A DNA stretch of 64,000 nt from the NCBI RefSeq assembly GCF_003344865.1, contig NZ_CP031165.1, forward strand, positions 124,001 through 188,000, written 5' to 3'. The notes under the pieces were generated by a model that saw only the letters and a program-made list of their open reading frames with translations, did not search any database and was not told the origin of the DNA. This DNA is from Euzebya pacifica (GTDB lineage Bacteria; Actinomycetota; Nitriliruptoria; Euzebyales; Euzebyaceae). Position numbers and translations under genes: made by a program. The first letter of the stretch is position 1, and each line of letters begins with the position of its first letter. Shown piece by piece: positions 16,586 through 23,964 of the stretch.

Positions 16586-16605
16586 TCGACGCCCCTCGGC
16601 GTCGA
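16586..16605. terminator. Hairpin after the ctaD/regulator operon
   Basis: TCGACGCC (16586-16593), loop CCTC, GGCGTCGA (16598-16605): a perfect 8-bp stem 31 bases after the regulator stop. No T run follows, so termination is plausible rather than certain. Confidence 0.5.
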
Positions 16606-16613
16606 TACCCCGT

Positions 16614-16629
16614 CTCGGTGATCACCGAG
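16614..16629. promoter_or_regulatory. Perfect 16-bp palindrome upstream of the aldo/keto reductase
   Basis: CTCGGTGATCACCGAG is its own reverse complement and ends 30 bases before the reductase start. The symmetry and position fit an operator for a dimeric regulator. Confidence 0.45.
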
Positions 16630-16659
16630 GCATCGACCCCTCCGAAAGGTGCCCCAGGC

Positions 16660-17667
16660 ATGCGCATGCGTCAGCTCACTCCCGACATCGAGGTCAGCGA
16701 GATCGGCTTCGGCAACTGGACCGTCACCACCGGCTGGTGGGGCGACTACTCCCGACAGGAGGCCGTGGCGCTGCATCGCGCAGCCTTCGATGCGGGCGTG
16801 ACGTTCTTCGACACGGCCAGCGTCTACCGCGACGGCTACGGGGAGGAGGTCCTGGCCGAGGCGCTCGGTGAGGTCCGGGAGCAGATCGTCATCGGTACCA
16901 AGTTCGGCTACGACCTCGACGTCGACACCGGATCACGCGGTCAGCAGGAGCGCCCCCACCGCACGGACGTCGTCAGCGTGGCCGCGGCGCTCGACGACTC
17001 GTTGCGCCGGTTCGGGACCGACGTCATCGACGTCTGGCAGCTGCACAACCCGCGCATGGCCCACCTCGTCGACGACGAGCTGTTCGCGTTCCTGCAGCAG
17101 GTGAAGGAGGAAGGGAAGGTGCGTGCCACCGCCATCGCGCTCGGCCCGCGGATCGGTTGGCGCGACGAGGGACTGCACGCGATGCACACGCGGGACCTCG
17201 ACGTCGTCCACATGATCCACAACATGCTCGAGCAGGACCCGGGGCGCGACCTTGTCGCCGCGGCCCGCGAGACCGACACGGGCCTGATCGTCCGGGTCCC
17301 CCACAGCTCGGGGCTGCTCGAGGGGCACCTGCACGCGGACACGGTCTTCCCGGCCAACGACCATCGCCGTCACCGGCCGCGGAGCTGGTTGCTGGAGGGC
17401 GTGCAGAAGGTCGAGCGGCTGCGGTTCCTCGAGCGGTCCGACCGCACGCTGGGGCAGGCGGCGCTGCGCTGGGTGCTGGACCACGACGTGGCGGCCACGG
17501 CGCTTCCCAACATCTACAACGTCGACCAGCTGCAGGAGTTCGTCGGCGCGTCGGATGCCGCGGAGCTGACCGACGAGGAACACCGGATGGTCGCCGAGCT
17601 GTACGCCGACGGCTTCGGCGTCGTCCCGGAGGCGGACCAGGAGACCCGCCTCCGAGACGTCAGCTGA
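16660..17667 (+). CDS. Aldo/keto reductase
   Basis: The 335-residue NAD(P)H-dependent TIM-barrel oxidoreductase has its catalytic tetrad in view: FFDTASVYRDGYGEE (Asp, Tyr), IGTKFGYD (Lys) and VWQLHNPRM (His). The C-terminal cofactor segment reads LPNIYNVDQLQEFVGAS. Substrate unknown; it falls with the YajO/Tas-like group that acts on sugars or ketones. The ATG at 16660 (MRMRQL) follows GAAAGG at a slightly long spacing of about 11 bases. It stands alone between a hairpin and the convergent GreA-like gene. Confidence 0.9.
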   Translation: MRMRQLTPDIEVSEIGFGNWTVTTGWWGDYSRQEAVALHRAAFDAGVTFFDTASVYRDGYGEEVLAEALGEVREQIVIGTKFGYDLDVDTGSRGQQERPHRTDVVSVAAALDDSLRRFGTDVIDVWQLHNPRMAHLVDDELFAFLQQVKEEGKVRATAIALGPRIGWRDEGLHAMHTRDLDVVHMIHNMLEQDPGRDLVAAARETDTGLIVRVPHSSGLLEGHLHADTVFPANDHRRHRPRSWLLEGVQKVERLRFLERSDRTLGQAALRWVLDHDVAATALPNIYNVDQLQEFVGASDAAELTDEEHRMVAELYADGFGVVPEADQETRLRDVS

Positions 17668-17673
17668 CGGGGA

Positions 17674-18108
17674 TCAGCTGAGCCGGCGACGATCGAGGAT
17701 CGTCAGCTCGTACGGTCCGGCGGGGGCGTCGACGAGGACGCGCTCGCCGGGGCGGTGGCCCAGGAGCGCTCGGGCGAGGGGCGAGTCGACGGAGATGTGG
17801 TCCGCCCCCTGCCGGGCCTCCAGCGGGTGCACGATGCGGACGGTCTCCTCCGCGCCGACGGCGTCCTGCACGACGACCTCGTCGCCGAGCTCGACGATGG
17901 TGGGGTCCTCCTGGACCTCCTCGACCGCCACGGACTGGCGCAGGGCGTCCTCCATGGCGGTGATCTCGGCCAGGAAGCGCTGGCGTTCGGCGCTGCCCTC
18001 GTCCGTGCCTGCTGCGGCTCGACGCGCGCTGGCAAGGCGCTCCTGCAGCCCGGCCCGACCGGCGGTGGTCAGTACGACTGGCGTGGTGGACAACATCACC
18101 TTCGACAC
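17674..18108 (-). CDS. GreA/GreB-family transcription factor
   Basis: The 144-residue product has the Gre layout: an N-terminal helical hairpin (residues about 15-65, AGRAGLQERLASARRAAA) and a C-terminal FKBP-like half (IVELGDEVVVQD, then SPLARALLGHRPGERVLVDA). Gre factors enter the RNA polymerase secondary channel and stimulate transcript cleavage. The hairpin tip is shorter and lacks the canonical GDLSENAEY, so this may be a Gre-like paralogue rather than the housekeeping GreA. GTG at 18108 follows AGGA with 8 bases spacing. It is the last gene of a minus-strand set with the FrnE-like and XRE genes. Confidence 0.8.
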   Translation of the reverse strand: MSKVMLSTTPVVLTTAGRAGLQERLASARRAAAGTDEGSAERQRFLAEITAMEDALRQSVAVEEVQEDPTIVELGDEVVVQDAVGAEETVRIVHPLEARQGADHISVDSPLARALLGHRPGERVLVDAPAGPYELTILDRRRLS

Positions 18109-18145
18109 GGCATCCGTCCTTCCTGTCTCGACGCGAACTCAACCG

Positions 18146-18160
18146 TGAAGCATAGCTTCA
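18146..18160. promoter_or_regulatory. Small palindrome upstream of the GreA-like gene
   Basis: TGAAGC, ATA, GCTTCA forms a perfect 6-bp inverted repeat, and TGAAGC recurs at 18177-18182. It lies in the 82-base gap between the XRE/cupin gene and the GreA-like gene. It could be the operator of the XRE regulator encoded next to it. Confidence 0.35.
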
Positions 18161-18190
18161 TGCAACGGCGCTGGCATGAAGCAATCAGGG

Positions 18191-19330
18191 TCAGCGGGTG
18201 ATCGTCCAGACGACGGTCGCCGGATGGTCCGCGGGGTTGGCCCAGCCGTCGATGACCGCGGCGTCCAGCACGATGGCGTCGCCGGCCTGCAGGGTCTCGG
18301 TGGCCTTGCCGATCTCGAGGTCCAGCATCCCGTCGCGCAGCACCACCGTTTCGGTGCCCTTGCCGGGGAACAGGGGGCCTCGTCCCCTCGCCCGTGGGTC
18401 GACCCTGACCTCCCATGCGGTGCTGCCGGGGCTGGCGACCAACCGGCGGCCGGTGACCCCCGTGGCCAGGGGCGTTGCCTCCTCCCCGGTCCTGCGGCCG
18501 ATGTGGTACCCGTCTGTTGCGTCCTCGTCGGGACCGACCGGCACACCGAGTGCTTCCCACAGGCGCAGCACGGTTTCGCCCGACACCCCACGCACCCCGC
18601 GTTCGGCCTGTGACAGCGCCGACGGGCTGATGCCGATCCTCCGCGCGAGCTCCGCCTGGCCGACGCCGCGGCCGGTCCGGAGCTGGCGGATGGTCTCGCC
18701 CAGGCGGGTGCCGTTGCTCGCGCCGGATGTCATGTCGACGAGGACGCCGTCGTGCAGGGTCGCCTCGAGGGTCCGTCCGACCACGTGGGCTGGTCGTCCT
18801 GCGGCCTTCTCGACGGTCACGAGCAGGCGCTCCTCGGTCCCGTCGACGGTGGCGACGACCTGGGTCACGTCGCGCAGCCGACGGAGGAATCGCTCGTCGT
18901 GGCCGCTGCGGCGGAGGATCCACAGCGCGATGCTGCGACGGCGGTACAGCCGGGGACAGCCGACCAGGAAGAGGTCCAGCGCCGTCTGGCTGCCCCAGGT
19001 CGAGGCGACGCCGGTCAACGTGTCCACGATCACCCGTGCGTCGGTACCCACCAGCTCGTCGGCCCGGTCGAAGGCGGCTCGCGCCTCCTCCGCGGGAGTG
19101 GTTGCGTCGGTCCACGCGAGTACCGCCCGCGCCGCGTCGGGTTCGTGCCGGCCGGACGTGTCGACGATCACGAGCTGCTCGCGATCCGATGCCCGGACGC
19201 AGGCGTCGACGAACCAGTCGATCGGCGTGCCGTCGCCGACCAGCAGCACCAGGTTGTCGCCGATGGCGATGCCGTCGAGCAGCTCGTCGAAGGCGGGGAC
19301 GCCGCTGGTCAGCAGGGGAGGGGCAGCCAT
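18191..19330 (-). CDS. Three-domain regulator: degenerate KaiC/RecA-like, XRE HTH, cupin
   Basis: Residues 1-200 follow the KaiC/RAD55 design ([20 protein letters not shown], then a hydrophobic strand), but the Walker A position reads [10 protein letters not shown], without GKT/S; VIVDT and later strands remain. Residues about 205-262 are an XRE helix-turn-helix ([20 protein letters not shown]). Residues about 300-379 are a cupin ([27 protein letters not shown]). XRE-cupin regulators commonly sense small molecules; the extra RecA-like part, unlikely to hydrolyse ATP, is unusual. The ATG at 19330 gives the KaiC-like start. It sits 25 bases after the FrnE-like gene and upstream of the GreA-like gene. 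Confidence 0.75.
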   Translation of the reverse strand: MAAPPLLTSGVPAFDELLDGIAIGDNLVLLVGDGTPIDWFVDACVRASDREQLVIVDTSGRHEPDAARAVLAWTDATTPAEEARAAFDRADELVGTDARVIVDTLTGVASTWGSQTALDLFLVGCPRLYRRRSIALWILRRSGHDERFLRRLRDVTQVVATVDGTEERLLVTVEKAAGRPAHVVGRTLEATLHDGVLVDMTSGASNGTRLGETIRQLRTGRGVGQAELARRIGISPSALSQAERGVRGVSGETVLRLWEALGVPVGPDEDATDGYHIGRRTGEEATPLATGVTGRRLVASPGSTAWEVRVDPRARGRGPLFPGKGTETVVLRDGMLDLEIGKATETLQAGDAIVLDAAVIDGWANPADHPATVVWTITR

Positions 19331-19355
19331 CGGGCGACGTGTGTGGTGGCGGGGG

Positions 19356-20093
19356 TCAGCTGGCGACCGCGCAGCCATCGACCCCGCAGGTGTCGCCCGC
19401 GTGCTCGTGGTCGGCGTGACTCGCGGCCGAGGCGGTGTCCTCGGTACGCGCGGCCCAGGCCTGCTCCAGCGCCTGCAGCAGCACCTCCGTAGGCTGTGCA
19501 CCCGAGACGCCCATCCGGCGGTCGAGTACGAAGAAGGGCACACCGGAGATGCCGTACTCCACGGCCTGGTCCTCGTCGGCTCGGACGGCGTCGGCGAAGT
19601 CGTCGGTGGCGAGCATGGTCCGAACCTCCTCGGCATCCATGCCGGCGTCGGCGGCCAGGCGAACCAGCACGTCGTGGTCGCCCACCTCCTCGCCCTCGGA
19701 GTGGTAGGCGTCGAGGAAGCGGTCCTTCACCTCGTGCTGCAGCCCGCGCTCGGCGGCGAGGTGCAGCACCCGGTGGGCGTCGAAGGTGTTGCCCGGCTTC
19801 ACGATGTCGAAGCGGAAGTCCAAGCCCTCCGCTGCGCCCTGGTCGACCATGCGATCGATCATCGCCTGGGCCCGGTCGGTCGTGGTGCGGTACTTGGTCG
19901 CCAGCATGGCTGCGTAGTCGCCGTCCCGGCTGGCCGGCGCATGCCGGTCCAGCTCGAAGCTGCGCCACCGCACCGTGACCTCGTCGGCGTGCCCGAAGGC
20001 GGCGAGCGCACGTTCGAACCGCACCTTGCCGATCGCGCACCACGGGCACACGACATCCGACCAGATCTCCACGTCCATCATGCGGCCCATCAT
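19356..20093 (-). CDS. FrnE-like DsbA-family oxidoreductase
   Basis: The 245-residue thioredoxin-fold protein of the DsbA/FrnE branch has its CxxC in [12 protein letters not shown] and the cis-Pro segment [10 protein letters not shown]. After the core, the C-terminus adds a His-rich linker and CGVDGC, a C-x4-C motif; a second C-x4-C pair is the feature described for Deinococcus FrnE, a cytoplasmic disulfide isomerase linked to oxidative stress. No signal peptide is present, consistent with cytoplasm. The first ATG at 20093 is used; ATG at 20078 (MDVEIWSD) is equally possible. It is first in the minus-strand set with the XRE and Gre genes. Confidence 0.85.
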   Translation of the reverse strand: MMGRMMDVEIWSDVVCPWCAIGKVRFERALAAFGHADEVTVRWRSFELDRHAPASRDGDYAAMLATKYRTTTDRAQAMIDRMVDQGAAEGLDFRFDIVKPGNTFDAHRVLHLAAERGLQHEVKDRFLDAYHSEGEEVGDHDVLVRLAADAGMDAEEVRTMLATDDFADAVRADEDQAVEYGISGVPFFVLDRRMGVSGAQPTEVLLQALEQAWAARTEDTASAASHADHEHAGDTCGVDGCAVAS

Positions 20094-20207
20094 GACGTGC
20101 CGTGCAACGCGGTGGTGCGCCCGCGGCTCCGCTGGGGGGGCTCAGGTGGGGGCCGGAACAGCCGATGGATGAGGGCGTCATTCCGCCCCTCCGAGACCGG
20201 AGCGTCC

Positions 20208-21752
20208 GTGCTCAACCGTGCCACCATCTCGACCCGGCTCGCTGCCCTCACCGCTGTTGCGCTTGCCGGCCTGCTCGTCGTCGTCACCTTCGGGCTGCTC
20301 GGCACCCGCGGCGACATGCTGGAGGCCCGTCGCGTCAAGACGCAGGAGCACACCGAGCTGGCGTTGTCACTGATCACCCACTTCCATGCCCTCGAGGCGT
20401 CCGGGACGATGACCCGCGAGTCAGCGCAGCAGGCGGCCGCGGACGCCGTCCGTGACCTGCGATACGACGGCACCGAGTACTTCTGGATCAACGACACCAC
20501 CCCGACGGTGGTCATGCACCCCATCAAGGCCGAGCTCGAGGGGCAGGACGTCTCGATGCTGGAGGATGCCGACGGGACGCGCTTGTTCGTGGAGTTCGTC
20601 GACGTCGTCGAGGCGGACGGGGCCGGCTTCGTGGACTACCTGTGGCCCAAGCCCGGCGAGGAGGACGCGCAGCCCAAGGTCAGCTACGTGACCGCCTTCG
20701 AGCCCTGGGACTGGGTTGTCGGGACCGGCATCTACATCGATGACATCGACACGCAGTTCTGGGCGAAGGTGCGCTCCTTCAGCCTTCCGGGGTTGTTCAT
20801 CATGGCCGTGGTCGGTGGCCTGAGCCGGTGGATCGGCCGTCGGCTGGCCCGCGACATCGCCCGACAGGCCAAGGAAGTCCACGAGGCCTCCGAGGAGCTG
20901 TCGGCCTCGAGTGTCCAGGTCGACGGCGCGTCGGCGGAGACAACCCTCAAGGCGCGTCGGGTCGGGGCATCCGCGGATGACGTCCACGGTCACCTCGCCA
21001 CGGTGGCCACCGGTGTGGAACAGCTCAACGCCTCGGTCGCCGAGATCGGCCGGGCAGTCACGAGCGCATCCCGGGTCGCCGACGGCGCCGTCGCGGAGAC
21101 CACGGCCACGCGTGACGCGATCGACCGGCTCGGCGCGAACTCCGTGGAGATCGGGAAGGTCGTGGAGGTCATCGGCGCCATCGCCGACCAGACGAACCTG
21201 CTGGCGCTGAACGCCACCATCGAGTCGGCTCGTGCCGGCGTGGCGGGCAGGGGGTTCGCGGTCGTGGCCAGCGAGGTCAAGGACCTGGCCCGTGAGACGG
21301 CCAACGCGACCCAGCAGGTGGCCGCCCAGATCGGGGCGATCCAGGACGACACCGAGGAGGCCGTTCGGGCGATCGGCCGCATCGCCGAGGTCATCACGCA
21401 GGTGGCGGAGACCCAGCAGACGATCGCTGCCGCAGTCGAGGAACAGCAGGTGACGACCGCGGAGATCTCCCGCAGCGTGAGCACGGTTGCCCACCGTTCC
21501 TCGGCGATCGCCGACGACGTCAACGCCACGGCCCGCACCGCCGAGCACACCGCGGACGTGGCGGCGGGAGTCCGACTCACTGCCCAGCGTCTGCTGACCG
21601 TTGCTGATGGGCTGAACCAGCTGGTGGGGCTGGGCGACGCGGACGTCGACGCCTCACGCGGACCGGACGACGAGCCGCACGACACCAATCCGGTCGAGGA
21701 GGACTCCACGTCGGTGGATCCGAGGTCCACCGACGTGCTCAGCAGCGTCTGA
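20208..21752 (+). CDS. Methyl-accepting chemotaxis protein with single Cache domain
   Basis: The 514-residue product has a membrane segment at residues about 10-30, then an extracytoplasmic sCache_2-type sensor ([45 protein letters not shown]), and a second segment [14 protein letters not shown]. The cytoplasmic signalling domain contains the conserved hairpin tip [19 protein letters not shown]. The sensor likely binds small organic acids or similar ligands. GTG at 20208 follows CGGAG with 5-6 bases spacing; ATG at 20169 would add 13 residues. No CheA/CheW or flagellar genes are in the window, so its output partner is elsewhere. Confidence 0.88.
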   Translation: MLNRATISTRLAALTAVALAGLLVVVTFGLLGTRGDMLEARRVKTQEHTELALSLITHFHALEASGTMTRESAQQAAADAVRDLRYDGTEYFWINDTTPTVVMHPIKAELEGQDVSMLEDADGTRLFVEFVDVVEADGAGFVDYLWPKPGEEDAQPKVSYVTAFEPWDWVVGTGIYIDDIDTQFWAKVRSFSLPGLFIMAVVGGLSRWIGRRLARDIARQAKEVHEASEELSASSVQVDGASAETTLKARRVGASADDVHGHLATVATGVEQLNASVAEIGRAVTSASRVADGAVAETTATRDAIDRLGANSVEIGKVVEVIGAIADQTNLLALNATIESARAGVAGRGFAVVASEVKDLARETANATQQVAAQIGAIQDDTEEAVRAIGRIAEVITQVAETQQTIAAAVEEQQVTTAEISRSVSTVAHRSSAIADDVNATARTAEHTADVAAGVRLTAQRLLTVADGLNQLVGLGDADVDASRGPDDEPHDTNPVEEDSTSVDPRSTDVLSSV

Positions 21753-21754
21753 CG

Positions 21755-22183
21755 TCAGGACAGGGCGGCGTCGAGGGTGATCTCGGCGTTGCCGTTGAAC
21801 AGCTGGGACACCGGGCAGCCGTTCTTCGCGGCCTGCGCGGCGGCCTCGAACGCTTCCGCGTCCATCCCGTCGACCCGGGCGCGCACGGTGGGCGCGACGG
21901 TGGTGATCCTCACCGTGGTGGTGTCCAGCGTGACGGTGGCGCGGGTCTCGATGTTCTGCGGTGTGCCGCCGGCCTTGTCGATTTCGTTGGACAGCGCCAT
22001 GGAGAAACAGGAGCTGTGCGCGGCGGCGAGCATCTCCTCGGGGCTGGTCTTGCCGTCGGGCGACTCGGCCCGGGCCGGCCAGGACACGTCGAAGGTGCCG
22101 ATGCCGGAGGAGGCGAACTCGGTCCGCCCCTTCCCCTTGGCAAGTGCGCCTTCCCATTCGGTGCGTGCGGTGCGGTCGGTCAT
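21755..22183 (-). CDS. OsmC/Ohr-family peroxiredoxin
   Basis: The 142-residue product has both peroxidatic-type cysteines in context: AAHSSCFSMALS and KNGCPVSQLFNG. These thiol peroxidases reduce organic or inorganic hydroperoxides and act as dimers in the cytoplasm. Length is standard. The ATG at 22183 follows GAAAGGATCGATC, a good ribosome site. The stop is 3 bases from the convergent chemoreceptor stop. A 17-bp tandem repeat lies 22 bases upstream of the start. Confidence 0.9.
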   Translation of the reverse strand: MTDRTARTEWEGALAKGKGRTEFASSGIGTFDVSWPARAESPDGKTSPEEMLAAAHSSCFSMALSNEIDKAGGTPQNIETRATVTLDTTTVRITTVAPTVRARVDGMDAEAFEAAAQAAKNGCPVSQLFNGNAEITLDAALS

Positions 22184-22204
22184 CGGTGATCGATCCTTTC
22201 GGGG

Positions 22205-22238
22205 GCTGGTCTGTCAGAGGAGCTGGTCTGTCAGATGA
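22205..22238. repeat. 17-bp tandem repeat upstream of osmC-like gene
   Basis: GCTGGTCTGTCAGAGGA is followed at once by GCTGGTCTGTCAGATGA (one mismatch). It lies between divergent genes (OsmC on minus, single-pass protein on plus) in a 248-base gap with no other clear feature. It could be a tandem regulator site or a leader duplication. Confidence 0.6.
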
Positions 22239-22431
22239 ACTGGCCCTTCGGGTGCGTGCACCGGGTTTGCTACCCGCACCCCGTGACCTGACACGCGAGG
22301 CGTCGTGCGCAGGGCCACGCACGATGCACATCGTTGCACAGCAGCCTGCTGGTTCGTCTCGGCTCGGAAGGGGAAACGTGCGGTGGCGAGTCCGCTTCGA
22401 GGACTCACCGACCGAAACGGGAGGGACCCCC

Positions 22432-22905
22432 ATGAGCAGCTACGACAACCCCCGCGCTCCGCGCTCCGACGTCGACGACCCACCGAGGGTCGAGCGGCTG
22501 GACGACCCCAGGGGTCCCTACGACCCCGACCCGCTGGTCGACCCAGTCGGCCACGTCGACCCGGCCGATCCGGTGGCCCGTGCCCACGACTCGAAAGCGG
22601 CCCGCACGGTGCCGATCCCGCGGACCGACGTGGGTGATCGACCGGTCCACGCCGGGGACCGCCCGGACATCGACCACCGGGAGACCCCCGAGGTCGTCAA
22701 GGACCTGCGCGAACCCGACAACCGGGCGAAGCTGCTGCTCCTGATCGCTGGGCTGAGTGCCCTGACCTTCATCCTGGTGCTCGTGAACACCATCACCCTG
22801 CAGAGCCAGGGTGGCGACGAGCCGATCCTCGTGGACGGCGTCCCCTGCCTCGTCGACGAGGCTGCCGGGGAAGGCGAGGAGGCCGTCCTCTACTGTCAGC
22901 GCTGA
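22432..22905 (+). CDS. Single-pass membrane protein with long acidic cytoplasmic head
   Basis: I do not recognise the family. The 157-residue product has a polar Asp/Pro/Arg-rich N-terminal part of about 95 residues, one membrane helix (AKLLLLIAGLSALTFILVLV), and a short outer tail with two cysteines (GVPCLV and LYCQR) that could form a disulfide. The ATG at 22432 follows GGGAGGG with normal spacing. A strong hairpin follows, so it is probably transcribed alone. It might scaffold or signal at the envelope; nothing more can be said. Confidence 0.65.
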   Translation: MSSYDNPRAPRSDVDDPPRVERLDDPRGPYDPDPLVDPVGHVDPADPVARAHDSKAARTVPIPRTDVGDRPVHAGDRPDIDHRETPEVVKDLREPDNRAKLLLLIAGLSALTFILVLVNTITLQSQGGDEPILVDGVPCLVDEAAGEGEEAVLYCQR

Positions 22906-22941
22906 CGCGACTGGCGTCGCACCGACGCACGAACGACGACG

Positions 22942-22966
22942 GAGGGCAGCCCCCAGGGCTGCCCTC
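22942..22966 (+). terminator. Terminator hairpin
   Basis: GAGGGCAGCCC (22942-22952), loop CCA, GGGCTGCCCTC (22956-22966): a perfect 11-bp stem 37 bases after the preceding stop. It separates the single-pass gene from the polypeptide/metalloprotease cluster. Confidence 0.8.
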
Positions 22967-23111
22967 GGTCATGTCTGTGACGGTTCGCAGGATTCACTAG
23001 TTAGCACCGTCCGGTCAGCGGGTATCCGGTCCGCTGCGCTCGTCGATCGACGGGCGCGTGACGAACGGGGTCGCGTTCCCCGTCGGGATGTCCGAACACG
23101 AGGAGCACAAC

Positions 23112-23942
23112 ATGCATGACCGCCTGCCCGCACAGGGCGCCCGCCTCTCCCGCGCCGAGCTGGACGCCGAGATGGCCCAGCCGTTGCCGCACAAGGAGGT
23201 GCTGTCCCTGCTGAACCTCAACGTCGACCTGGACCTGATGCTGGACCTGGCCGCACCGATCGACCTGGCCGTGGCGGCCAACGCCAACGTGGCGGCCCCG
23301 ATCGACGCCGCGGTGGCGGCCGACGTCCTGACGGTCGACTCGATCTCGCAGTCGATGGGCACCCAGAACGCCACGATCGAGCAGACCATCTCCGGTGAGG
23401 CTCTGGCCGAGGCGCCCCAGTCCGCCGTGGTCGACCAGACCGGTGGCGGGACGAGCGGTGGGACCGACGGCGGCATGGTCGCCCCGCGCAGCTTCGATGT
23501 CGTGCAGCCTGCGACCGGCGACGTGACCGACCCGGTCGGCGGCGCGGTCGGCGACGTGACCGACCCCGTCGGCGATGCGACCGGCGATGTGACCGGTGCC
23601 GCTGACGACCTGACCGACGTCGTGGGCGAGGCCGCCCAGGACCTCGGCGGTGCCGTGACCGACGCCGTTGGACAGCTCGACACCAGCAACCTGCTGCAGG
23701 ACGGGCTGCTGAACGTCGACGTGAACGCCAACCTCGACGCCGCCCTTGCTGCGCCGGTGGCCGGCGCCATCGCGGCCAACGCCAACGTCGCGGCTCCGAT
23801 CACCGCGGCGGTCTCCGCCAACATCGGTGCCGTGGCATCCGAGGCGACCGCCGTCACCGACCAGACGGCCGTCATCACCCAGAACCTGGACGACGTCGTG
23901 GCCGAGGCTGTTGCCGACCAGGACGCCGAGGTCATCCAGTAG
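23112..23942 (+). CDS. Repetitive acidic Ala/Val/Asp-rich polypeptide, candidate substrate of the neighbouring protease and transferases
   Basis: I do not recognise a family. The 276 residues contain no Cys, Tyr or Trp and a single Lys. A short charged leader (ending MAQPLPHKEVLSLLNL) is followed by two similar blocks: VAANANVAAPIDAAVAADVL near residue 55 and IAANANVAAPITAAVSANIG near residue 220. Between them are GDVTDPVG repeats and a Gly/Thr linker. There is no signal peptide or membrane helix. The ATG at 23112 has AGGAG 6 bases before it, a strong site. Its stop is 22 bases before the PqqD/M50 gene. Position and composition suggest a processed or modified precursor, or a secreted structural polymer; this is inference. 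Confidence 0.7.
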   Translation: MHDRLPAQGARLSRAELDAEMAQPLPHKEVLSLLNLNVDLDLMLDLAAPIDLAVAANANVAAPIDAAVAADVLTVDSISQSMGTQNATIEQTISGEALAEAPQSAVVDQTGGGTSGGTDGGMVAPRSFDVVQPATGDVTDPVGGAVGDVTDPVGDATGDVTGAADDLTDVVGEAAQDLGGAVTDAVGQLDTSNLLQDGLLNVDVNANLDAALAAPVAGAIAANANVAAPITAAVSANIGAVASEATAVTDQTAVITQNLDDVVAEAVADQDAEVIQ

Positions 23943-23964
23943 CTCCGGCTCCCCTGCGCATCCG

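Noticed and set aside
18198-20207. Long upstream extension of the chemoreceptor frame
   Set aside because: The frame is open for 2 kb but lies opposite the XRE/cupin and FrnE genes and has no domains; the signal-anchor and Cache start near 20208.
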